64,000 nt of DNA, taken from Polynucleobacter necessarius (GTDB taxonomy: Bacteria; Pseudomonadota; Gammaproteobacteria; Burkholderiales; Burkholderiaceae). Made by a program: the position numbers and the translations under genes. Below the pieces are notes generated by a model, which saw nothing but the letters and a program-made list of their open reading frames with translations, ran no database searches and was not told the DNA's origin. Positions within the stretch are counted from its first letter, which is position 1, and every line of letters starts with the position of its first letter. The stretch lies in the NCBI RefSeq assembly GCF_900096755.1, contig NZ_LT615227.1:235018-299017 (forward strand), written 5' to 3'. Positions 46,309-57,210 of the stretch are shown piece after piece.

Positions 46309-47452
46309 TTAATCTCCACTTAAGCCAAGTTTATTCGGCTGGCGTTTCTCAATTGCATTCTTTAAAAGCGCTGCAAGTCTATAGAACCCATGCGCAAATT
46401 TCCCATAGGGCATTGTTAAAAAGAAACCCATTACAAAACCCAAATGAATAGCAAGCAATGCGGGCATAATAGCCCCAGTGTCCCGATAGGCCAATAAAGC
46501 CAAGCCTGAGGCGCTAATTAAAAACAGTAACACAATAAACGCTCTATCCATGGGCTTTTGTGTTGCATCACCATGCTCAGAGTTTCGCTTGAAATTCAAA
46601 TACAACAAACCTGCAGGGCCAATTAATAAGCCAATGCCGCCAAGAGTACCCAAAATTACAGGTAAGCTGTTGAGCTCATATGGGGCATGCAAGCCCAGCA
46701 AGTAGTGATACAAAGTTGCTACGCTCGTAGCCGCAAAACAGAGCATGAAACCGTAGAAGGTGAAATGATGGAATCGCTTACGCCACAGAGTAAAAGCATC
46801 ATCCTCGTTATTGCACCCTTCTCCATGACCTCCGCCAAGATACTTCAAGGTTAATGCGTCATGTGTCGCTTCAGCTACAGCCCCACCCGAGGCCATGCCC
46901 GGAGCAATGCCTCGCCAAAAATTCTGCAAACCAATCAATAAAGCGATCACTGAAAAACCAAAAACTGCTCCGAACATAATGGCCAGCATATTGTGAGAAA
47001 AGATTACGTAAAAGTTTCCCTTGAGCGGACCTGAAGTTAGGGTGCCGTTAACTATCAGCGTTAATAGCAAAAATAGAATCAGTGAAAGCGAGGCAGCCAT
47101 TGAGACAGCCACCCCGTTTGTTTTATATAAAGAGCCAAAAGATTTTGGCCATGCATAAGCAATATAGGTATCTTTGCGAACCTGAGCCATGACCCTTGGG
47201 ATATTGACTGCAAACTCATGTGGGGGGCGTATTGGCAAGCATGCAAGCCCCACAGTTATGGCAAAGATTGGCCATGTAATTAACATCGGCAGGCAAAAAC
47301 TCGATCCTACGTGTCATCGCAGGAAATACTGCGCAAAACCCCTCGCAGTAGCGACATGAGTTACAAATAGTAAGCATGCGAGCAGCCTCTGCTTCTGGCG
47401 AATTTGAGCCCAAAGCACTTGCTTCCAAAATCAAGGATTTAAGTTGCTGCAT
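46309..47452 (-). pseudogene. tcuB: TcuB-like tricarballylate utilisation iron-sulfur/cytochrome b protein, frameshifted
   Basis: TcuB reoxidises the FAD of TcuA. The N-terminal part has iron-sulfur motifs ([25 protein letters not shown]); the membrane part holds about six helices with histidines ([28 protein letters not shown]-type [14 protein letters not shown]). The break is between GAC and [14 protein letters not shown] near 47215-47245. Two changes are needed: about four bases lost before CATGC, and one C missing in a coding C6 run (G6 at 47222-47227). The start is ATG 47452, overlapping the end of tcuA. Confidence 0.83.
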
Positions 47453-48855
47453 GTATATTGCCCTTTTGATGTAGTGCTGCTTTTGCTGCTTCACTCCCGG
47501 CTGCGCGTCCAAACACTGTACCGATTGCCATACCAATACCTGCTGCGTATCCTTTGCCTAAAACATTTCCAGCCATCATTTCTCCGGTAACAAAAAGATT
47601 TTCGCTTGGCAGATCATTAAAACGAACCGCTGCAGTTTCATCGGTTTTTAAACCTAAATAGGTAAATGTGACGCCAGGCCGAACTGCATAGCCATAAAAA
47701 GGCCCCTTATTGATTGGCAGTGCCCAATGGGTTTTTGGTGGCTCCAAACCTTCGGTATGACAGTCATCCATGATCGTATGGTCAAAAGTGCCAACTCGAC
47801 ATGCTGCGTTATACGAATTAATAGTTTGTACTAATGCGCCTCGATCCAAGCCAAGCTTATCCGCCTTCTCACCCGGAAATACCGGCGGCATAAAACGACC
47901 CAACACTTTTGAATCAATGATGGAGTAACCAATCTGGCCAGGCTGCTGAGCAACTAATCTACCCCAAAATGCATAGCGCTTAGGCCAAAAGTCTTCACCT
48001 TCCTTCATCAGAGAAGCGTTGCGCATTTTTATTGACCACAATACCAAATAAAACCGCATCGATACGAGTACAAATACCGCCATCATATAAAGGTGCGCGT
48101 GCATCAATCGCAACCATATGCGCTTGAGTTTGATCGCTTACGGAATCTGCGCCTAATGCTATTAACTATTTGAGTAGAACGCCCTTGTTATATTGCGTTC
48201 CACGAATTAAAAAATTGTCGGCAGGAGATTCTCCATACTCATTAACGCCCCACGCCTCCTTAAGCCATTCGCGATTGGACTCAAAACCTCCGGCTGCCAA
48301 GATGCATGTCTTCGCCTCAATACGCTCATTACCTACATATGCAGCTAAGAATTTTCCATCTTGAATTTCTAGCAAATCTACTGGGGAGTTGTAACGTATT
48401 TGTATGCCCAACTTCTCGGCACTGCGGTAATAGGCATTCACTAAGGCCTTGCCGCCACCCATAAAAAAAGCATTGGTACGAGATAAGTTCAGAGTGCCTG
48501 ATAAAGGTGGCTGAAAGTGCACGCCATGATGCGTCATCCATTTGCGACATTGCGCTGAAGATCGAATGACAAATCTAGCCAATCTTTCGTCGGTCTTGCC
48601 GCTAGTTACTTTGAGCACATCCTGCCAATACTCTTCTTCTGGATAAGACTCCAGCATCACATCCTCTGGCTGGTCATGCATGGCGCGGATGTTGCGAGTA
48701 TGCGCAGAATTGCCGCCTCGCCATTCTTTTGGTGCAGCCTCTAAAACCAATACAGATGCTCCAGCCTCTTTTGCCATGAGGGCAGCGCAGAGGGCTGCAT
48801 TACCGCCGCCGATAACTAGAACATCAGGTTGATTTAGCTTGCTTTGGGAGTTCAT
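47439..48855 (-). pseudogene. tcuA: TcuA-like FAD-dependent tricarballylate dehydrogenase, two lesions
   Basis: TcuA oxidises tricarballylate to cis-aconitate. The fragments show the FAD motif VLVIGGGNAALCAALMAKEA, the RGGNSAHTRNIR motif, GGKALVNAYYRSAEKLGI and, near the C-terminus, PGVTFTYLGLKTDE and [20 protein letters not shown]. Lesion 1: an in-frame TAG at 48168-48166 (probably CAG, K-Q-L-I-A-L-G). The frame stays open for over 50 codons beyond it. Lesion 2: a 4-bp tandem duplication AAGG (CCTTCCTT, 47998-48005) after FSDEG. The total length of about 470 residues fits the family. Confidence 0.88.
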
Positions 48856-48966
48856 GCTGGCAGTATCCAATATATCCTTTATATTGGATACTGCAATATA
48901 AATACATATTATTGCGTTTTAAGCAATAATAATACGCCAGCACTAATACTTCATCGAAGAGCCTTC

Positions 48967-49853
48967 TTAAACGCTTTTTTGAATCAGCTTGAAAAATGCC
49001 TGGGCCGCCGGAGAGAGGCTAGTATTTTTATGGCGCAGCAAAGTGACCTTACGTTTAACTAGGGGATCTTTTAATGTGATCTTGCGAATATGAGGTCGCT
49101 CTCCATCATTCAAGGTCGATGAAGGCAATATTGCGCAACCTACGCCTGCGCAGCAACTAAATTAATCGCTGTAGCATGATGCTGAACCTCATAACTACCA
49201 TTGAGCTGAATCCCATGTTGGGCAAATTGATAATCCATCAACACTCTAGTAGAAGTAAAGCTGCTGACCGCAATAAGATCTGCGTCGCGCATATCAGACC
49301 ACGTAACCGATTTTTTATCCTGGAGCGGATGAGTATCCTGGCAAATGAAGACAAGAGGATCGTCGAATAAAGGCTCCTCAATTAAATCTGGATGTTTTTC
49401 GCCATGCAATGCAATACTAATTTCTGCCTGATGATTGAGTACTGCTTTACGCACCTCACTAGAGGTTGCATCGAGTATGCGGATACGATTATCGGGATAT
49501 AGATTGGCATACTGACGAATCAGCTGGGGAACCATGCTGACAGTTAAGCTAGGTATGCATGCAAGACTGAAACTCCCCTTTGCATGCTCCGACATATCCT
49601 TAAGATGGCCAATCGCAGAGGTCATTTCATTTGCGATAGATCTAGCCTGCGGTAAGAACTCACGACCAACTGCAGTAAGCTCAACATGACGAGTAGTCCT
49701 GTCAATAAGCTTTAGTCCAAGGTAAGACTCAAGCTTTTGCACTCGGCGCGTTAGGGCTGTCTGCGTAATATGTAGCTGATCTGCCGCCTTATTGAATCCA
49801 CCGAGCTCTGCTATCACCACAAATGCCTGAATACCGTCGAAATCAAATTTCAT
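48967..49853 (-). pseudogene. LysR-type regulator of the tcu locus, 2-bp insertion
   Basis: A LysR regulator of about 295 residues. It has the winged HTH (AFVVIAELGGFNKAADQLHI, TQTALTRRVQKLESYLGLKL) and a substrate-binding domain of which about 60 C-terminal residues are out of frame. The break is a duplicated GC (GCGC at 49148-49151). Removing it gives INLVAAGVGCAILPSSTLND and an end at 48967. It lies upstream of tcuA on the same strand and would be the TcuR-like activator. Confidence 0.85.
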
Positions 49854-50054
49854 GTGAAATACCTAAGTTTTTAATTGAATGCCCAAACCCCAAGGACCCT
49901 CTTGCAATCAGTTTAGATTAATACAACAGGCGTACCTCGATGACATAAACTAAAGTCATGGAATTAATTAAGCTTGATACTATCTTTCAACACCAATATA
50001 GTTCAACTATATTTATCAAATCAGCGTTATCCATATAAAAAGATATGGCATGAC

Positions 50055-50396
50055 ATGTTTAAAGAAAAGCTAATCATATTTTTTCGTCGCACATCAAAGG
50101 CCGTGCCTGCCTGCTTGTTCGCAATGGTGCAAGGTAACCTAGCGATCATCACCTGGGGGCATTGGTTTACGGCTTTACGTACCGGCACTTCCGCAGGGAT
50201 TGTAATGGTCGTCTTATCTTATGTTGAACCAAAAACCTGGCTACACAACAAATACACCACTGGGGCTTTAACGGGAATAGCTACCGCTTCATCAGATTAT
50301 TTTGTACACTCTGCTGGCTTCACTGGGGAAGCTATTGCTACCGGTTTTGCAGCTACTATTCTTTGCATTTTGTATTCGTTTGCAGTGAAAAACTAA
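50055..50396 (+). CDS. Small hydrophobic membrane protein of unknown function
   Basis: A 113-residue protein from ATG 50055 with three to four hydrophobic stretches: VPACLFAMVQGNLAIITWGHW, SAGIVMVVLSYVEPKTWL and AIATGFAATILCILYSFAV. A longer frame from 49974 has an unlikely N-terminus. I recognise no family. It is intact, lies alone between the LysR pseudogene and a terminator, and is convergent with the rpoD-tRNA operon. Confidence 0.6.
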   Translation: MFKEKLIIFFRRTSKAVPACLFAMVQGNLAIITWGHWFTALRTGTSAGIVMVVLSYVEPKTWLHNKYTTGALTGIATASSDYFVHSAGFTGEAIATGFAATILCILYSFAVKN

Positions 50397-50431
50397 ACTC
50401 TAATTGCATATTCATTGATTAGTACTCAAAC

Positions 50432-50465
50432 AAAAAACCCTCACCATTGCTGATGAGGGTTTTTT
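50432..50465. terminator. Intrinsic terminator shared by the small membrane protein gene and the tRNA operon
   Basis: CCCTCA (50438-50443) and TGAGGG (50454-50459) with A6 before and T6 after. It lies directly beyond the 3' end of the tRNA gene on the minus strand. Confidence 0.82.
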
Positions 50466-50466
50466 C

Positions 50467-50543
50467 TGGTGGGCCCACCAGGACTTGAACCTGGGACCAA
50501 AGGATTATGAGTCCTCTGCTCTAACCAACTGAGCTATGGGCCC
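50467..50543 (-). tRNA. tRNA with anticodon CAT, probably tRNA-Ile2 (lysidine type)
   Basis: A 77-base cloverleaf with acceptor stem GGGCCCA/TGGGCCC and discriminator A, with CCA encoded. The D arm is TAGCTCAGTTGGTTAGAGC, the anticodon loop CTCATAA, and the T arm GGTTCAAGTCC. CAT could mean Met, but C4-C5 in the acceptor stem and the Ile2-like arms favour the tRNA that TilS modifies to read AUA. It is not an initiator tRNA: the acceptor stem is fully paired at position 1. It lies just downstream of rpoD. Confidence 0.9.
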
Positions 50544-50555
50544 GTTAGTCTTGGA

Positions 50556-53009
50556 TCAATCTTCTTCGAGGAAGGTCTTGAGTTTGTCGCTGCGACTTGG
50601 GTGACGCATCTTACGCAAGGCTTTAGCTTCGATCTGACGAATACGCTCACGAGTAACGTCAAACTGCTTTCCAACTTCTTCCAAGGTGTGATCAGTGCTC
50701 ATCTCAACACCGAAGCGCATACGCAATACTTTTGCTTCGCGTGGTGTCAATGAATCCAGAACATCCTTTACTACATCACGCATAGAGTCATGCAATGCAG
50801 CTTCTGCTGGTGCCAAGGTATTGCCGTCCTCAATGAAGTCGCCCAAATGAGAATCTTCGTCGTCACCGATTGGTGTTTCCATAGAGATTGGCTCTTTAGC
50901 AATCTTCATGATCTTACGAATCTTGTCCTCAGGAATCTCCATCTTCAGCGCCAATGTTGCAGCATCTGGCTCATGACCAGTTTCTTGCAAGATTTGACGG
51001 CTGATACGGTTCATCTTGTTGATCGTCTCAATCATGTGAACAGGAATACGAATCGTACGCGCTTGGTCAGCAATAGAACGAGTAATCGCCTGACGAATCC
51101 ACCATGTTGCATAGGTAGAGAACTTATAACCACGACGGTATTCAAACTTATCTGCCGCTTTCATCAAGCCGATATTGCCTTCTTGAATCAAATCCAAGAA
51201 CTGCAAACCACGGTTGGTGTATTTCTTAGCAATCGAGATCACCAAGCGTAAGTTGGCAACAGTCATCTCACGCTTCGCCTCGCGGGCACGCTTCTCGCCA
51301 GCGATCATTTGCTTGTTTACTTCTTTCAATTCTGGCAACGGAATAACGACATTCTTCTGAATATCGATCAACTTCTGTTGCAGCTCCTGAATTGCCGGTA
51401 CGTTACGTTGCAAGAGTGCGCTGTAAGGCTTGTTCTCTTTTAACAACTTATCAGTCCAAGTGAGATTCATCGACATCTTAGGGAAGTCTTTTAATACTTC
51501 ACCGCGATTCACGCCAACTTTATCCACCAGCAAGCTCACAATACCGCGCTCAAGCTTCCAAACTTGGTCCACTTGCGAACGCATGGTGTCGCATAACTTC
51601 TCAACACTCTTAGCCGTTAAACGGAAACCGAGCAACTCACCGCGGATAGCATCTTGTGCCTTCACATAAGCTGGGCAGTTATAACCATCTTTATCAAATG
51701 CACGACGCATCTTGTCGGCTTGTGTGCGAACAATGGCAAATTTCTCGAGGGAGATTTGTTTTAGCTCTTCTAATTGCTTAGCATTTGCTGTCGCAGCACC
51801 ACCGCCGCCTTCATCTTCACCATCCTCGGCATCAGGATCAACTTCTGGCTCTTCTGGTCCAAGCTTAATATCTTCTGCGTTTGGATCAACCAATCCATCC
51901 ACAAACTGATCGATCTCCATCTCGCCACTAGCGATCTTATCTACGTTTGCCAAAATCTCAGCAATGGTGACCGGGCAAGCAGCCAAGGCCATCACCATAT
52001 CTTTAAGGCCAGCTTCAATCTTCTTCGCAATAACGATCTCGCCTTCGCGAGTCAGCAAATCTACCGTACCCATTTCACGCATATACATACGCACTGGATC
52101 GGTTGTACGTCCGAACTCGGAGTCTACCGTAGATAACGCTGCCTCAGCTTCTTCTTCAGCCTCTTCTTCAGAAGCTGCAGCTGCTGTGCTGTCAGACAAA
52201 ATTAATGTCTCTGCATCTGGCGCTTGTTCGTAAACAGTAATACCGATGTCGTTGAGCAAACTAATCAAAGTTTCTAATGCATCCGCATCAGACAACTCAT
52301 CAGACATCACGTCATTCATCTCTCCATGGGTTAAGTAACCCTTGGACATACCCATCTTGATCAATGTCTTCAAGCGAGCACGACGTAATTCTTGTTGCTC
52401 TTCGGTACCTAACTGCTGTGCTGCAAACTCTTTTAAGAGCGCCTTTTCTTTTGCTTTGCGCTCACGAGCTTTTTGACGGTCTGTTAATACAGGCTCAGCA
52501 CCTTCAGCAGGGGCATCAGCTTTAGCCTTACGGCCACGCTTCTTCTCTTCCTCAACTACTTCAACTACCGCTTCAGTAACTTTCGCTTTCTTGCCTTTAG
52601 CCTCTTTAACTTCTTTGGCCGCCTTTACTTCCTCTGCCTTAGGCGCAGGAACTGCTTTACCTTTTTTAACTGGCTCAACTTTAACTTCAGCTTTCGCTGC
52701 TTTCGCAGGAGCCTTTGCAACCGGTTTAGCGGGCGCTTTTGCAACGGGCTTAGCTGCAGCTTTCACTGGTTTAGCGGGAGCCTTAGCGACGACCTTTGCC
52801 TTAGGCGCAGGTTTTGCAGCAGTCTTCGCTTTTGCAACGGGCTTAGCTGCAGCTTTCACTGGTTTAGCGGGAGCCTTAGCGACGACCTTTGCCTTAGGCG
52901 CAGGTTTTGCAGCAGTCTTCGCTTTTGCAACGGGCTTAGCTGCAGCTTTCACTGGTTTAGCTGGTGTTTTAGCTTTAGGAGCTGGTTTTTTGGTCTTGGT
53001 ATTCGGCAT
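50556..53009 (-). CDS. rpoD: RNA polymerase primary sigma factor RpoD, with a repeated basic N-terminal tail
   Basis: This 817-residue sigma-70, against 613 in E. coli. The extra length is mostly an N-terminal Ala-Lys-Pro-Val region (residues 1-165) resembling histone H1-like tails. Region 1.1 follows ([20 protein letters not shown]), then the acidic non-conserved region, region 2 ([20 protein letters not shown]), region 3 and region 4.2 ([20 protein letters not shown]). It is part of the macromolecular synthesis operon rpsU-yqeY-dnaG-rpoD and can also use its own promoter (53138-53143). The core is intact. Confidence 0.96.
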   Translation of the reverse strand: MPNTKTKKPAPKAKTPAKPVKAAAKPVAKAKTAAKPAPKAKVVAKAPAKPVKAAAKPVAKAKTAAKPAPKAKVVAKAPAKPVKAAAKPVAKAPAKPVAKAPAKAAKAEVKVEPVKKGKAVPAPKAEEVKAAKEVKEAKGKKAKVTEAVVEVVEEEKKRGRKAKADAPAEGAEPVLTDRQKARERKAKEKALLKEFAAQQLGTEEQQELRRARLKTLIKMGMSKGYLTHGEMNDVMSDELSDADALETLISLLNDIGITVYEQAPDAETLILSDSTAAAASEEEAEEEAEAALSTVDSEFGRTTDPVRMYMREMGTVDLLTREGEIVIAKKIEAGLKDMVMALAACPVTIAEILANVDKIASGEMEIDQFVDGLVDPNAEDIKLGPEEPEVDPDAEDGEDEGGGGAATANAKQLEELKQISLEKFAIVRTQADKMRRAFDKDGYNCPAYVKAQDAIRGELLGFRLTAKSVEKLCDTMRSQVDQVWKLERGIVSLLVDKVGVNRGEVLKDFPKMSMNLTWTDKLLKENKPYSALLQRNVPAIQELQQKLIDIQKNVVIPLPELKEVNKQMIAGEKRAREAKREMTVANLRLVISIAKKYTNRGLQFLDLIQEGNIGLMKAADKFEYRRGYKFSTYATWWIRQAITRSIADQARTIRIPVHMIETINKMNRISRQILQETGHEPDAATLALKMEIPEDKIRKIMKIAKEPISMETPIGDDEDSHLGDFIEDGNTLAPAEAALHDSMRDVVKDVLDSLTPREAKVLRMRFGVEMSTDHTLEEVGKQFDVTRERIRQIEAKALRKMRHPSRSDKLKTFLEED
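52735..52961 (-). repeat. 93-bp perfect tandem repeat inside rpoD
   Basis: Two identical 93-bp copies (52735-52827 and 52828-52920) and 41 bases of a third (52921-52961). The period is 31 codons, so copy number can change without a frameshift. It encodes the [20 protein letters not shown] type of basic tail. Confidence 0.95.
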
Positions 53010-53137
53010 TTATTAGCACTTACTCACATTACTGTTATCGACTGATTAAGCACAGCCCCGTTGTCCACTTACCCCAAATTTCATCAAAATAAAGCGCAAG
53101 TGGCTGAATTAATTTGTTTTTTTCTTGGGAACAGAGG

Positions 53138-53156
53138 ATTATAGTCGATTGCGACT
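53138..53156 (-). promoter_or_regulatory. Probable rpoD promoter, -10 element and small inverted repeat
   Basis: TATAAT on the minus strand at 53143-53138, with no clear -35. AGTCG-ATTG-CGACT (53143-53156) lies directly upstream in the transcription sense and could bind a regulator. It sits in the 217-base gap between dnaG and rpoD. Confidence 0.5.
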
Positions 53157-53226
53157 TTTTTAACCCCTATCTACCCAAAAATATGGGTTGTTTTGAGGGG
53201 ATTTCTAGGGGTGTTTCGGTAAATTC

Positions 53227-55203
53227 TTAGGAGAATTTCAGCTTTTCGCCCAATTCCCGATAGCGGGCCCGATCTTGCTCGGTTGCAGTGCTACCGGCGA
53301 TCTTTTGAGCAATTTCCGTCATTTCCTGCTTGAGATGACTTAATTCCAGCTTTTTAAATGCCCCATCCAAATCGGCGGCAGCACCTTCCAACTCCAAATC
53401 AGAGCCCATCACACGGTTTCTGAGAACTTCATACAAAGGCGCAAGATCGCTGCGGGATAGTTGATCTTGGAACATCGCAAAAGCACCGGCACCAACGCTA
53501 GCTGACTTATTACCTTCGCCAGGAATCAATTCAACCAAGTCACACTGCGCCAAAAGATCTTTCATCAATGCATATGCTTTTACGGATCTTTGTTCTGCTG
53601 CTTTTAAAGCAAGTGCTCGCTTATTGGCATTTAACGCTTTTCCTAGATGTGGAAACTGAATGATGACTCGCAGCATTTGCTCGGCTAAATCTGTTGGCGC
53701 TTTTGGTGGTTCAATATTTTGAGTGTCAACACGCTTAGCCTTAGCCGAACCTTTGGATGCTTGCCAAGGTGCGCCTTGCCTATTGCCGGAATTTGAAAAA
53801 TTGTTTTGATTTCCCTGATGACTTTGACTGCTTTGCATGCGGGCTTGAGATGCCAAATACGAAGATTGCTGAGCAGGTGCCGGGACCACTGTTAGCCCAC
53901 AAAAGGACTCCAGCTCCGCAGGAGTTGTATTGGTGCGAATGGCTAACTCACGCAGAATTTGCGTACGCAATGCAATCGGCGGCATTGATAACAAAAGCGG
54001 CTTAGCAGCATGATGCGTATGGGCTCTACCCTCTGGAGTTGTGAGCTCATGGTCTTCACTGACGACCTTAAAGAAGAAGCTTGAGATAGACATCGCTTCT
54101 TTAATCACCCTCTCAAACGCAGGTGCACCATAAGCCCGGACATAACTATCGGGATCGTGCTCTATCGGCAGAAATAAGAAACGAATTTCTTTATCGTCAG
54201 ACATGAGTGGCAAACAAGCTTCAAGTGCGCGTTGTGCTGCACGTTGACCAGCAGAGTCGCCATCAAAGGAGAACACAACTTTATCAGTTTGGCGTAGCAG
54301 CATGCGCACATGGTTTGCAGTACATGCGGTACCTAGGGTTGCCACTGCATTTGGGAAGCCCAATTGTGCGAGTGCAACCACATCCATATAACCTTCACAG
54401 ACCAAAACATATTCTTGAACGCGGATTGCTTGTCTTGCCTCAAACAATCCATACAAGGTATTACCTTTAGAGAACAAGGGCGTCTCTGGAGAATTTAAAT
54501 ACTTAAGCTCACCCTGATCCAAAATACGACCACCAAAACCAATGGTTTGACCTTTGGGATTGCGAATCGGGAACATGATGCGATCGCGAAAACGATCGTA
54601 GCGTTTGACTGGTTGACCACCCTCTGCTTGCTCGCCCTGAATAAGCAAGCCACCTTCGAGCAAAGTCTTAGCAACCTCATCATTGGAATAAGGACCAAAG
54701 ACCGCCTCTAGACCCTGCCAGCCATCAGGCGCATAGCCCAAGGCATAGCGTTTGGCGATTTCACCGGTAAGGCCGCGCCCTTTTAGATATTCCACTGCCC
54801 TTGTATTGCCCTTGAGTTGCTGACGATACCAGTCAGCGGCTGAACTCATGACTTCACTTAAGGCCATTGTCTGCTGCTGCCTAGCAATATCGTTTGCCGT
54901 ACGCTCTTCACGCGGGACATCCAAACCAGCAGAACGGGCTAGATCTTCAATAGCATCGACATAACCTAGGCCGGAGTATTCCATCAAGAAACTTATGGCA
55001 GAGCCATGGGCTCCGCAACCAAAGCAGTGATAAAACTGTTTTGTTGGTGAAACTGAAAATGAAGGAGACTTCTCTGAATGGAAGGGGCACAAACTTTGAT
55101 AGTTTGCGCCAGCCTTTTTTAACTTTACGTGCTGCCCAACCACATCAACGATGTCAACCCGATTTAAAAGATCGGCAATGAAGGATTGTGGAATGAGTGC
55201 CAT
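53227..55203 (-). CDS. dnaG: DNA primase DnaG
   Basis: This 658-residue primase makes RNA primers for replication. The N-terminal zinc finger is CPFHSEKSPSFSVSPTKQFY then HCFGCG. The catalytic core has the TOPRIM motifs CEGYMDVVALAQLG and FSFDGDSAGQRAAQRAL. A low-complexity linker rich in Q, S and N (about residues 445-490) leads to the C-terminal DnaB-interaction helical domain. It is intact and in the usual operon position between yqeY and rpoD. Confidence 0.96.
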   Translation of the reverse strand: MALIPQSFIADLLNRVDIVDVVGQHVKLKKAGANYQSLCPFHSEKSPSFSVSPTKQFYHCFGCGAHGSAISFLMEYSGLGYVDAIEDLARSAGLDVPREERTANDIARQQQTMALSEVMSSAADWYRQQLKGNTRAVEYLKGRGLTGEIAKRYALGYAPDGWQGLEAVFGPYSNDEVAKTLLEGGLLIQGEQAEGGQPVKRYDRFRDRIMFPIRNPKGQTIGFGGRILDQGELKYLNSPETPLFSKGNTLYGLFEARQAIRVQEYVLVCEGYMDVVALAQLGFPNAVATLGTACTANHVRMLLRQTDKVVFSFDGDSAGQRAAQRALEACLPLMSDDKEIRFLFLPIEHDPDSYVRAYGAPAFERVIKEAMSISSFFFKVVSEDHELTTPEGRAHTHHAAKPLLLSMPPIALRTQILRELAIRTNTTPAELESFCGLTVVPAPAQQSSYLASQARMQSSQSHQGNQNNFSNSGNRQGAPWQASKGSAKAKRVDTQNIEPPKAPTDLAEQMLRVIIQFPHLGKALNANKRALALKAAEQRSVKAYALMKDLLAQCDLVELIPGEGNKSASVGAGAFAMFQDQLSRSDLAPLYEVLRNRVMGSDLELEGAAADLDGAFKKLELSHLKQEMTEIAQKIAGSTATEQDRARYRELGEKLKFS

Positions 55204-55252
55204 AAGGCCAGTATGAAAGAATTTTTCTTACTTGGATAGCAGCTTCAATTAC

Positions 55253-55699
55253 TTACTTAGCCAGTGCGGCTTTTACTAAGCCGGACACTTTACCCATATC
55301 TGCTTTACCTGCTAATTGGCCCTTCAGAACACCAATCACTTTACCCATATCCTGCGGACCTGCGGCGCCTGTAGTGGCAACCGCTGCAGCAACTGCAGCC
55401 TCAACCTCAGCATCAGACAATTGTGCCGGCAGATAAGCCTGCAAAATTACCATCCCTGCCGCTTCAACAGCAACCAAATCATCGCGCCCTGCTTTTTCAA
55501 ACTGAGAGATGGAGTCTTTGCGTTGCTTAATCATTTTTTCAACAGTTGCAATCACGCCAGCATCGTCAACAACAATGCGCTCATCCACTTCACGCTGCTT
55601 GATGGCTGCCAACAAAAGACGAATAGTTCCTAAGCGCTCAACTTCTTTTGCGCGCATAGCGTTTTTCATATCTTCGGTAATTTGATCTTTTAGAGTCAT
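55253..55699 (-). CDS. GatB/YqeY domain protein
   Basis: A 148-residue YqeY-type protein: MTLKDQITEDMKNAMRAKEV, ERLGTIRLLLAAIKQREVDE, then an alanine-rich helical end with GPQDMGKVIGVLKGQLAGKADMGKVS. This matches the tRNA-binding tail domain of GatB. YqeY is thought to aid tRNA-dependent amidation, but its role is not settled. It sits between rpsU and dnaG, as in many betaproteobacteria. Confidence 0.92.
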   Translation of the reverse strand: MTLKDQITEDMKNAMRAKEVERLGTIRLLLAAIKQREVDERIVVDDAGVIATVEKMIKQRKDSISQFEKAGRDDLVAVEAAGMVILQAYLPAQLSDAEVEAAVAAAVATTGAAGPQDMGKVIGVLKGQLAGKADMGKVSGLVKAALAK

Positions 55700-55763
55700 G
55701 GCTTTATTCCTGATGTTGGATATATCTAGCTGTACAGCTTTCGTTTAGCGATTCAAAAAGTAA

Positions 55764-55794
55764 AAACCCGCTGCGTTTCACCGTCAGCGGGTTT
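55764..55794 (-). terminator. Intrinsic terminator or attenuator after rpsU
   Basis: AAACCCGCTG and CAGCGGGTTT (10-bp arms, 11-base loop) followed on the minus strand by TTTT. It sits between rpsU and yqeY, so it can trim the amount of downstream dnaG/rpoD message. Confidence 0.78.
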
Positions 55795-55829
55795 CAAAGC
55801 TTCTCGGTGAAGAGAGCTTTTAAATTCTA

Positions 55830-56042
55830 TTAGTAAAGCTTTTTAGGCAACATTTGGCTGCGAATACGCTTGTAATGGCGCTTTGCAGCTGCAGCCTTTT
55901 TACGCTTACGCTCAGCCGTTGGCTTCTCGTAGAACTCGCGTGCACGCAAGTCTGTCAAAAGGCCATTCTTTTCAATGGTGCGCTTGAAACGGCGCAATGC
56001 CACTTCAAATGGTTCGTTTTCGCGGAGGCGGACTGTAGTCAT
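55830..56042 (-). CDS. rpsU: 30S ribosomal protein S21
   Basis: A 70-residue small basic ribosomal protein: [40 protein letters not shown], and a lysine- and arginine-rich end. It is the first gene of the macromolecular synthesis operon and is divergent from tsaD. Confidence 0.96.
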   Translation of the reverse strand: MTTVRLRENEPFEVALRRFKRTIEKNGLLTDLRAREFYEKPTAERKRKKAAAAKRHYKRIRSQMLPKKLY

Positions 56043-56123
56043 ACTTTATTTAACTCGTATATGCTCGATAAAAATATCGAAAAATTAACTGAATTGCGAT
56101 TCTATCACGACCAAGCCAAAAAA

Positions 56124-57197
56124 ATGATTGTTTTAGGAATAGAAACTTCTTGTGACGAGACCGGGGTGGCTTTATACAACACCGGCCCTTGGGAACAGGG
56201 TAAACCAGCCTTCCAGGGCATACTGGGCCAGGGTTTGCACTCTCAAATCGCCATGCACCGGGACTATGGGGGCGTTGTCCCCGAATTAGCCTCTCGGGAC
56301 CATATTCAGCGTGTTTTACCCCTTTTAGATCAATCTTTAGCTCAATCTGGCCTTAAATTAGCCGATATTGATGCCATAGCCTTCACTCAGGGGCCTGGCC
56401 TAGCAGGCGCCCTATTGGTTGGGAGCGCCTTTGCCAAGGCGCTGGCTCAAGGCCTGAATCTACCCTCAATCGGGGTTCACCACCTTGAAGGACACCTACT
56501 TTCGCCGCTTTTGGGGCAGACATCCCCCCAATTTCCATTTATTGCCCTACTGGTGTCTGGCGGGCACACCCAGCTCATGAAGGTTTCGGGCATTGGGCAA
56601 TATGAACTTTTGGGCGAAACACTTGATGATGCCGCTGGCGAAGCTTTTGATAAAACCGCCAAATTACTCGGATTGGATTACCCAGGCGGTGCGGCTATTT
56701 CCAAATTAGCCGAACAAGGTCGCCCAGGTATTTTTGATTTACCAAAACCCATGCTGCACTCAGGCGATCTTGATTTCTCTTTCTCCGGTTTAAAAACTGC
56801 CGTTTTAAATCAAGTGAAGAAGTTTGAAGAAAAGAAAATTACTGACACCAACGAGGTAGCGCAATTTCATGCCGACTTGGCCAATAGTTTTGTTGATTCG
56901 ATTGTTGCAGTGCTTGTAAGTAAATCTGAAAAAGCACTAAAGCAAGCTGGGTGCAAGCATTTAGTTTTAGCGGGCGGCGTGGGTGCCAATACTCAACTGC
57001 GAAAAGCACTTAATGACAAAGCTCAGAAAAATGGTTTTGAGGTTCATTACCCACCTTTAGACTTGTGCACCGACAATGGTGTGATGATTGCTTTTACTGG
57101 AGCGCTACGGATGTTGGCAGAAAATAATGGCTCCACAACATCAGGAGCCTTTGATATCAAACCCCGCTGGGATTTGGAGAGCAACAACCTAAAGTAG
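56124..57197 (+). CDS. tsaD: tRNA N6-adenosine threonylcarbamoyltransferase TsaD
   Basis: A 357-residue ASKHA-fold enzyme of the t6A modification of ANN-decoding tRNAs. It starts [20 protein letters not shown]. The metal ligands lie in [12 protein letters not shown] and D near the end; phosphate-binding glycines in [14 protein letters not shown]; and [15 protein letters not shown] and [14 protein letters not shown] close the site. The open frame extends far upstream across rpsU, but ATG 56124 gives the family start. It needs TsaB, TsaC and TsaE, which are not in this window. Confidence 0.96.
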   Translation: MIVLGIETSCDETGVALYNTGPWEQGKPAFQGILGQGLHSQIAMHRDYGGVVPELASRDHIQRVLPLLDQSLAQSGLKLADIDAIAFTQGPGLAGALLVGSAFAKALAQGLNLPSIGVHHLEGHLLSPLLGQTSPQFPFIALLVSGGHTQLMKVSGIGQYELLGETLDDAAGEAFDKTAKLLGLDYPGGAAISKLAEQGRPGIFDLPKPMLHSGDLDFSFSGLKTAVLNQVKKFEEKKITDTNEVAQFHADLANSFVDSIVAVLVSKSEKALKQAGCKHLVLAGGVGANTQLRKALNDKAQKNGFEVHYPPLDLCTDNGVMIAFTGALRMLAENNGSTTSGAFDIKPRWDLESNNLK

Positions 57198-57210
57198 TTG
57201 CTCGGCGCAA

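Noticed and set aside
50467..50543. Initiator tRNA-fMet
   Set aside because: The first acceptor base pair is a normal G-C, whereas initiator tRNAs have a mismatch there.
52591..53016. Long alanine-rich open frame on the plus strand across the rpoD start
   Set aside because: It is the reverse frame of the Ala-Lys-Pro tail repeats; it has no start signal, and the minus-strand reading is a clear sigma factor.
55854..56123. N-terminal extension of tsaD across rpsU
   Set aside because: The open frame runs back over the ribosomal protein gene by chance; TsaD homology starts at ATG 56124.
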